Assembly: GCA_016932035.1 (NCBI GenBank)
Contig: JAFGDR010000052.1
Span: forward strand, 1 to 59,689
From: Candidatus Cloacimonadota bacterium
GTDB lineage: Bacteria > Cloacimonadota > Cloacimonadia > JGIOTU-2
Length of the DNA: 59,689 nt
Reading direction: 5' to 3'
The notes under the pieces were generated by a model, which had not been told where the DNA came from, did no database searches, and worked only from the letters and a program-made list of their open reading frames with translations. Position numbers and translations under genes: made by a program. Of the stretch, positions 54,731 to 59,689 are shown in pieces (position 1 is the stretch's first letter; each line of letters begins with the position of its first letter).

Positions 54731-55711
54731 TTATAAAGAAATTTTTTCAGCCACCATTTCTGGGAGCATACCCATCATGCATTTGAAGTGTCCTTTTGGA
54801 CAGCGATCATTCCCGTGAAGCGTACAGGGACTGCAATCAAGATTGAGGGTGAGGATTTTCGCACGAGGATTAAGAGGGGCAAAACCGAGTTTTGGATGTG
54901 TTGGACCAAAAATAGCGATCTGTGGTACTCCGAGAGCAGCAGCTATGTGCATGGATCCGCAATCTCCACTTATAAAGAGATCTGAATAATTGATGATCAC
55001 CGCTGTTTCGATTAACGAAGTCTTTCCACCTAGATCACATATACCGGTTTGAGAAATGCTCGTAATTTCTGCTGTCAAACTTTTCTCATTTTCAGTTCCA
55101 ATCAGAATGATATTAACCTCGTAATTATTGAGAAGATGTTCAATTAATTTTTTATAATATTCGATTGGATATTGCTTGGTAAACCACGATGTTCCCGGAG
55201 AGATTGCTACTATTTTTTTCCCATCAGAAGGCAGAAAATTCTCTGCTATTGTTTCTTCATTCTCAGGAAGAAAGAGGTCGAGTTTTCTTTCGCCCAACCT
55301 AATATTGAAATTTTCCAGCACCGAAGCATAGAGTTCAACCGTAGATGATATTGGTTTCAGGTTGTGATCTTTCAGAAGTCTTTTCCTGTAAGGGTGCTTT
55401 TTCTTATACGTGATTGTTTTTCCTTTTACGAATCTCTTTATCAACGCAGAACGTAATTTATCATGCAGGTCGATGATATGAGTATAATGCTCTTTTTGCA
55501 GACGAATGATAAGCTGGAGCATGGACTCATCTTCAGGATCAAAACGGATAAGCTTATCGATATGTGGATTATATTCGAGAAGTAGAGCAAACTGTTTTTT
55601 TGTAAGAAAGTGAATTTCAGCATCCGGGAAATGTGTACGAAAAGTACGGATAATTGGAGTGGTGAGCAGTACATCTCCAAGAGAACTGAACCTGATAAAA
55701 AGCACTTTCAT
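54731..55711 (-). CDS. Glycosyltransferase family 9 (ADP-heptose:LPS heptosyltransferase-like)
   Basis: A 326-residue cytoplasmic or peripheral glycosyltransferase. The N-terminus (FIRFSSLGDVLLTTPIIRTFRTHFPDAEIHFLT) is the family signature. VAISPGTSWFTKQYPIEYYKKLIEHL opens the nucleotide-sugar domain. SGDCGSMHIAAALGVPQIAIFGPTHPKLGFAP is the conserved donor-binding region, and the end carries a cysteine pair CSPCTL. GT9 enzymes transfer heptose to LPS inner core; the exact acceptor is unknown. It is the first gene of a four-gene operon with dCMP deaminase, LpxL-like and serine hydrolase genes, and is divergent from the small membrane protein gene. Confidence 0.9.
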   Translation of the reverse strand: MKVLFIRFSSLGDVLLTTPIIRTFRTHFPDAEIHFLTKKQFALLLEYNPHIDKLIRFDPEDESMLQLIIRLQKEHYTHIIDLHDKLRSALIKRFVKGKTITYKKKHPYRKRLLKDHNLKPISSTVELYASVLENFNIRLGERKLDLFLPENEETIAENFLPSDGKKIVAISPGTSWFTKQYPIEYYKKLIEHLLNNYEVNIILIGTENEKSLTAEITSISQTGICDLGGKTSLIETAVIINYSDLFISGDCGSMHIAAALGVPQIAIFGPTHPKLGFAPLNPRAKILTLNLDCSPCTLHGNDRCPKGHFKCMMGMLPEMVAEKISL

Positions 55712-55742
55712 GGGAAAAGTTTACTTTTTATATCCTCACTCC

Positions 55743-55780
55743 TGTCAATCTTTCCAGAAGTAAAATTGTTTTGCTTGACA
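55743..55780. promoter_or_regulatory. Divergent promoter region with two TTGACA hexamers
   Basis: On the minus strand TTGACA is at 55748-55743, towards the GT9 gene. On the plus strand TTGACA is at 55775-55780, towards the small protein gene, 52 bases before its start. No convincing -10 was found for either at the ideal distance. Confidence 0.35.
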
Positions 55781-55832
55781 CAAGAACCAGCAGTCCATCC
55801 TTACATTTAAAGTTATAAAATTCAGGAGTTTG

Positions 55833-56141
55833 ATGAATAGTTCTGTCTTTATCTCAATTTTCTTTATGATCTTTATGATCATTCAGCAGAGGAAAAAGAA
55901 AAGGGCATTTGCATACTTTGTAAGAAAAAAAGCAAAGGAAAGGTTACCTATGGATATTTCATTATTAAAGAATCTTATGGGGCGGGAAGTGAAAATATAT
56001 TATCTTACCATCGAATCAGTTTCAAGCTCGGAAACAGGCATGATCAAGTCAGCAAATGAGGATTGGGTTTTGCTCGAGAACAAGAAGGGCAAAGATGTCC
56101 TCATCAGCAATGATAAGATCATTAAGATAAATACGAAGTGA
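55833..56141 (+). CDS. Small membrane-anchored protein of unknown function
   Basis: A 102-residue protein. A hydrophobic N-terminal helix (SVFISIFFMIFMII) is followed by a strongly basic linker (QQRKKKRAFAYFVRKKAKE). The C-terminal domain of about 55 residues (LMGREVKIYYLTIESVSSSETGMIKSANEDWVLLENKKGKDVLISNDKII) reads as a small SH3/LSm-like beta barrel, a pattern seen in regulatory proteins such as DUF6897-type families; this is only a resemblance. I use the ATG at 55833, preceded by AGGAG at four bases' spacing; a TTG at 55830 would overlap that site. It is a single gene between the divergent GT9 and the convergent NSS transporter. Confidence 0.72.
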   Translation: MNSSVFISIFFMIFMIIQQRKKKRAFAYFVRKKAKERLPMDISLLKNLMGREVKIYYLTIESVSSSETGMIKSANEDWVLLENKKGKDVLISNDKIIKINTK

Positions 56142-56182
56142 TCTGATATTTTATAGATTAACTGATCTGCTTTTTTATTGTA

Positions 56183-57682
56183 TTAATCATAATCTTCTAC
56201 ATTCACCTCATCTGCTCTGTCATGACGTGCTTTTATAAGTGAAAATATAATCGCAATAATGGGAAGGATGATAACCACTCCCCAGCCGGCAATAGCAATG
56301 GCAGAAGTCGGATATCCTTCATATGGAGTTTTGATTTCCTTAATAAGCTGAGTGATGAACAGCGCGAGCAGAATTACGGGGATCACGATCTTGATAAACC
56401 AGACCCACCAGCCCTTTAGTCTGCCATGCGATACATCATTGAGATGTTTGCGGAGTTTGTTCGTTTTGTAAAACCAGCCGATGACAATACACTCAACAAG
56501 CACAATCGGGATAAGACCGAAATGTTCGAGGAAATGATCTGCAATATCCAGCCAGTACATTCCTGCACCAAAGGTAAAGATGATCCCGAAAAGAAGCCCA
56601 GCTCCAGAAGCGATAAAGTTTGCAGTCCGGTGTTTGATGCCGAACTTATCTTCCAAACTTGCAGCAAAAGCTTCGACAAGAGAGAAAGCGGAGTCGATCG
56701 CTAATGTCATGAGCATGAGGAAGAAGAGGATGCCGAATATTTGTGCAAACGGCAGGTGGGAGATGACTTCCGGATAGGTGCAGAATGCAAGTCCCGGACC
56801 GCCTTTCAGCACTTGCTCTATGGGAAGCCCCTTGAGGTTTGCATAGTACCCGAGTGTTCCAAAAACTGCGAAACCGCCAACAAATGCAGTTAGGGCATCT
56901 GAAATTCCTATGATATATGCACTTCCAAGAATATCGCTTTTCTTAGGAAGGAAACTTGAGTAGGCGATCATAATGCCGAAACCGATCGATACAGAATAGA
57001 ATATCTGCCCGAATGCAGCCATCCAGACCGAGGGCTCAAGAAGCTTGGCAAATACCGGCTTGAGATAGTACAGGATGCCGATACCTGCCCCCGGGAGCGT
57101 CACGCCTCTAACAACGAAAACAATGAGCAAAATCCAGGGAAGGACAACTGTTGCATACACAACTTTACCGACTGTTTTTGCACCTTTCCAGATCGAAAAC
57201 ATGATAAGTATCCAGCAGATGACGAGTCCTATGAGAATAAGCGGATTGATCGAACCGAGTTGATGGGGGGATTCTGTGAGTTTGAGAAAATCGTTGTAAA
57301 AGAAGGATACGGTGTCGCTGCCCCATTTGTGACCAACAGAAAACACACCATACAGCAGACTCCATGCCATGATCACCGCATAGTACGTAACGATGCCGAA
57401 TCCTACCAGAACCGCCCACCATCCAAGGAACTCGAACTTCTTCTTTACCTTCTTGAATGCTCCGGGTGCAGCAAGCCCGAACTTATGACCGAGACTGATC
57501 TCCAGAAGCAATACAGGAATACCAGCTATGAAGAGAGCAATGAAGTATGCCACCAGAAAGGCTCCGCCACCATTTTCATAACACTTAAAAGGGAAACGCC
57601 AAAGGTTTCCAAGCCCAATCGCTGATCCAATCGACGCTAAAATGAATGCACGTTTACTAGACCACAATTCTCTAAACGCCAT
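56183..57682 (-). CDS. Sodium-dependent transporter of the NSS/SNF family
   Basis: A 499-residue inner-membrane symporter with about 12 helices. GNLWRFPFKCYENGGGAFLVAYF is the defining helix 1 signature of neurotransmitter:sodium symporters. SLVEAFAASLEDKF and IGFGIMIAYSSFLPKKSD are also family-typical. Bacterial members import amino acids such as leucine, tryptophan or tyrosine with Na+; the substrate here is unknown. The gene is preceded by AGGAG. It follows the transglutaminase-like gene by 61 bases with no terminator seen, so the two may be co-transcribed. Amino-acid uptake suits the surrounding secreted proteases, but this is inference. Confidence 0.92.
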   Translation of the reverse strand: MAFRELWSSKRAFILASIGSAIGLGNLWRFPFKCYENGGGAFLVAYFIALFIAGIPVLLLEISLGHKFGLAAPGAFKKVKKKFEFLGWWAVLVGFGIVTYYAVIMAWSLLYGVFSVGHKWGSDTVSFFYNDFLKLTESPHQLGSINPLILIGLVICWILIMFSIWKGAKTVGKVVYATVVLPWILLIVFVVRGVTLPGAGIGILYYLKPVFAKLLEPSVWMAAFGQIFYSVSIGFGIMIAYSSFLPKKSDILGSAYIIGISDALTAFVGGFAVFGTLGYYANLKGLPIEQVLKGGPGLAFCTYPEVISHLPFAQIFGILFFLMLMTLAIDSAFSLVEAFAASLEDKFGIKHRTANFIASGAGLLFGIIFTFGAGMYWLDIADHFLEHFGLIPIVLVECIVIGWFYKTNKLRKHLNDVSHGRLKGWWVWFIKIVIPVILLALFITQLIKEIKTPYEGYPTSAIAIAGWGVVIILPIIAIIFSLIKARHDRADEVNVEDYD

Positions 57683-57743
57683 GAGTACTCCTTATATATA
57701 TGAGTTTTATTTTTTGATTAAAGAAAATGTGTTCTCGGGTCTT

Positions 57744-59264
57744 TTAGCTCGATATTTTGATGATTTCCGGTTTCACATTTTTATATCGCGGCATGCTCAT
57801 CCCAATGTTGGCATTGATATATGTTGGATCGCAGATAAGATATTTTGATCCATTGAATAAAACAGAATCCCCATCAACATTTGAGATTTTTACCGCTGTT
57901 GCGATGTGACCCGGGTAGTCCAAGCCTATGACGTCAAGCCCGAGAAGTTTTTTCACGAGATAGGCAAAAATGATCGAACGATCTTCGCAGTCACAATATG
58001 GATAATAGAGGGTTTCTTCAGCAAAGAGGCACTTTTCTTTTCCAAACTGCTGCTGGTCAGTTTTGTATTCGAAAGCAGTCTGGACAAATCGCAGGAGAAT
58101 GTTCAGCGCTTCGGATTTAGATTTCCCGCTCAAAATCGGTTTGAGCTGCTCCACTAAAGATGCATATGATTGATCCATGAGCGGAGTGCTGAAATAAATT
58201 GGATAGACCGTGTGGGGATAGGTGTTCAGATAATTCACTACGTTTTTATTATAGGTATATTTGATCGTATATTTTTTGCCGTTGTAAGAGAACTTAACTT
58301 GCCTGGGCACATTACTCCCTAGGACCGGCAGGGAGTTCATGTCGAGTGAGATTGTTCTGGTAGCTTTCGGGTAATCACCTTGATAGGTGTACATCGAACC
58401 GAGCTGCAACTCTTTGCCGTCAAGGGACATGACATAGAAGCGTTTTTTATCAATTGTGAAATATGGTGCTCCAAAGATATCATCTTTACTGGGAAGGAGA
58501 AGATACACGTTATTATTCGAATAGCCGACCTTTGCTTCATAGCCGGACTTATTTAGCATGAACCAGGTGAAAAGAAGTGCATCTGTTTTATCACCCTTAT
58601 TTATCTTCTTGCCAATTGAGTAAAGGAGTGAGCAGTAACCCCAATCATTCAGTGCGAGAGATTTTTTGTAGGATTCAGCTTTATCAAGTGTGCTTTCAAA
58701 TTTCGCATTGCTGATGTTTTTCCAATAAGCCGCAATACTCTCATTGTTTGGTTTACCTTTCAGGGAGATTTTCAATGATGATTCATCAGGTATTGAAACA
58801 GGTGCTTCAAAAAAATCTACATTAATTGAAGCAACGTTGGTTTTTGTTTTTGGGGCTGGCTGAGGTTTTTTTACTTCCTCCTGCTTTATCTGTTCCGGTT
58901 TAGTCGCCGGTTTTGCTTTGAGGTCAGCTTGCGGGGATTTAAAAGACTTATGGGTTTTTGGGACATCGATTTCTTGTATCGTGTCGTCCCTTTCTTTTTC
59001 GGTCTGCTTGAGTGGTTGAGGTTCTATCTCTGGAATATCAGCCGGTTTAGGGGTATCATCGACTTTCAAGCCCTGGAAAACCTGGAACTGCTTCCAGTCG
59101 TCCTCGAGGAATTTCATGAAAAGTCTGTCCTGTTCATTCTTATAGTCTTCGATTTTCTTCTGTTCCTTTTTGAGCCACTCCTCATAATCAGATTGCGCGA
59201 GTAGTATCGTTGCTTGTGATAAAAAGAGGAGAAGTGCGATAAAAATGCTTATTATTTTTTTCAT
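57744..59264 (-). CDS. Exported protein with C-terminal transglutaminase-like domain
   Basis: A 506-residue exported protein. The signal peptide (ending SQATILLAQ) is followed by a charged coiled-coil stretch (DYEEWLKKEQKKIEDYKNEQD) and a Pro/Lys-rich linker. A central domain of about 200 residues follows (WKNISNAKFESTLDKAESYKKSLALNDWGYCSLLYSIGK). The transglutaminase-like core is near residues 430-480, with Cys in YCDCEDRS, His in YPGHIATAV and Asp in CDPTYINANIG, a Cys-His-Asp triad. Such domains can cross-link or hydrolyse proteins, or serve as inactive scaffolds. Here all three residues are present, so activity is possible. The start follows GGGG before the ATG. Confidence 0.8.
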   Translation of the reverse strand: MKKIISIFIALLLFLSQATILLAQSDYEEWLKKEQKKIEDYKNEQDRLFMKFLEDDWKQFQVFQGLKVDDTPKPADIPEIEPQPLKQTEKERDDTIQEIDVPKTHKSFKSPQADLKAKPATKPEQIKQEEVKKPQPAPKTKTNVASINVDFFEAPVSIPDESSLKISLKGKPNNESIAAYWKNISNAKFESTLDKAESYKKSLALNDWGYCSLLYSIGKKINKGDKTDALLFTWFMLNKSGYEAKVGYSNNNVYLLLPSKDDIFGAPYFTIDKKRFYVMSLDGKELQLGSMYTYQGDYPKATRTISLDMNSLPVLGSNVPRQVKFSYNGKKYTIKYTYNKNVVNYLNTYPHTVYPIYFSTPLMDQSYASLVEQLKPILSGKSKSEALNILLRFVQTAFEYKTDQQQFGKEKCLFAEETLYYPYCDCEDRSIIFAYLVKKLLGLDVIGLDYPGHIATAVKISNVDGDSVLFNGSKYLICDPTYINANIGMSMPRYKNVKPEIIKISS

Positions 59265-59319
59265 AGCTGCACCCCAAAAATTATTTTTTATTTATGAATG
59301 ATGATTGTAAAGGTGCAAA

Positions 59320-59350
59320 TTTATGGCAAGAAAAAAATGAACATAATCAA
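59320..59350 (-). promoter_or_regulatory. Possible promoter of the transglutaminase-like gene
   Basis: On the minus strand TTGATT (59350-59345), 19-base spacer, CATAAA (59325-59320), 55 bases before the start codon. Both hexamers are imperfect. Confidence 0.28.
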
Positions 59351-59437
59351 CACTTTTGATATCTTTGCTACATTAATATTCACTTACCTGTAACCGATCG
59401 ATGTTTTGTTAAGTATATCCAAAATAATTCCAGGAGC

Positions 59438-59466
59438 TTGACATCCCAAACCCACATTAATAATGT
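59438..59466 (+). promoter_or_regulatory. Putative promoter of uvrA
   Basis: TTGACA (59438-59443), 17-base spacer, TAATGT (59461-59466), 33 bases before the uvrA ATG. The -35 is perfect and the -10 is poor. No SOS-box-like palindrome was recognised. Confidence 0.38.
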
Positions 59467-59499
59467 ATTACACTTTTATTTTCGAGGTCTTGAAATTTT

Positions 59500-59689
59500 A
59501 TGAAAAAAAACATCATCATCAAGGGTGCTGCGGAGCATAACCTGAAGAACATCGATGTAGTTCTTCCACGAAACAAATTGATCGTGTTTACCGGCGTGAG
59601 CGGGTCGGGGAAATCCTCTCTTGCGTTTGACACACTCTATGCAGAAGGACAGCGCAGGTATATCGAATCGCTCTCATCCTATGCGCGAC
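59500..59689 (+). CDS. uvrA: Excinuclease ABC subunit A, 5' end only
   Basis: The first 63 residues of UvrA, the damage-recognition ATPase of nucleotide excision repair, cut by the window edge. [20 protein letters not shown] is the standard N-terminus, [20 protein letters not shown] carries the first Walker A motif, and [12 protein letters not shown] follows as in the family. The ATG is supported by CGAGG at 59482-59486. The gene is divergent from the transglutaminase-like gene and has its own upstream TTGACA. Confidence 0.96.
   Translation, partial: MKKNIIIKGAAEHNLKNIDVVLPRNKLIVFTGVSGSGKSSLAFDTLYAEGQRRYIESLSSYAR

Overview
The window looks like a chromosomal segment of a Gram-negative bacterium of the FCB (Fibrobacterota-Chlorobiota-Bacteroidota) group. 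A Cloacimonadota-like lineage is the best guess, but this is inference: no rRNA or tRNA gene is present to confirm it. The main clue is that nine large secreted proteins end in the same roughly 75-residue type A type IX secretion (T9SS) sorting domain. That domain reads NPF ... IYN(I/M)KGQLVR ... W(D/N)G(K/R)DE(N/T)G ... SG(I/V)YFY ... K(L/I)(L/I)LL. Lipopolysaccharide-type genes (a GT9 heptosyltransferase and an LpxL-like acyltransferase) and two beta-barrel-like proteins support a diderm envelope. GluRS and GlnRS genes lie side by side, so Gln-tRNA is probably made directly. Two phosphofructokinases, one with ATP-type and one with PPi-type active-site motifs, are adjacent. No tRNA, rRNA, CRISPR array, complete insertion sequence or prophage was seen.

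Layout. 1-5136 (+): leuS, rsmA, sppA. 5166-9616 (-): two secreted T9SS proteins, one an M1 aminopeptidase, behind a shared hairpin terminator. 9617-9954: a gene-free stretch with a possible decayed reading frame. 9955-13764 (-): PPC-domain protein, SerA-like dehydrogenase, secreted M14 carboxypeptidase. 13844-16909 (-): a four-helix-bundle gene in AT-rich repeats, then a SpoVG-like gene and the two phosphofructokinases. 17064-23895: secreted proteins, including a beta-helix protein, a 14-blade FG-GAP protein and an outer-membrane-like protein. 24036-31060 (+): gltX, glnS, a GNAT acetyltransferase, an EIIA-fusion protein, a CPA2 antiporter and holB. 31159-39842: four more T9SS-tagged proteins, among them a secreted endonuclease I and a C10 cysteine protease. 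39922-42659 (-): S4 protein, GH10-like protein and xseA in a tight operon. 42660-43014: a gene-free stretch with a long inverted repeat. 43015-44085 (+): mnmA. 44250-51112 (-): FxsA, a small membrane protein, then TPR protein, barrel-like protein, M48 protease and CHASE2 adenylate/guanylate cyclase. 51227-55711 (-): serine hydrolase, LpxL-like acyltransferase, dCMP deaminase, GT9. 55833-56141 (+): a small membrane protein. 56183-59264 (-): NSS transporter and a transglutaminase-like protein. 59500-end (+): 5' end of uvrA.

How the genes fit together. Housekeeping genes for translation, tRNA modification, DNA replication and repair, and glycolysis are interleaved with an exported set of proteases, a nuclease, adhesin-like propellers and a beta-helix protein. 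This suits a heterotroph that degrades protein and nucleic acid outside the cell. The T9SS machinery itself is not here. Many transcription units are preceded by a TTGAC(A/G) hexamer, suggesting ordinary sigma70-like -35 elements. Candidates for something less ordinary are the CHASE2-cyclase/M48/barrel/TPR cluster, the EIIA fusion next to an antiporter, a Shine-Dalgarno sequence buried in a terminator hairpin, a block of foreign-looking codon use inside glnS, and a structured intergenic element near 42.9 kb.
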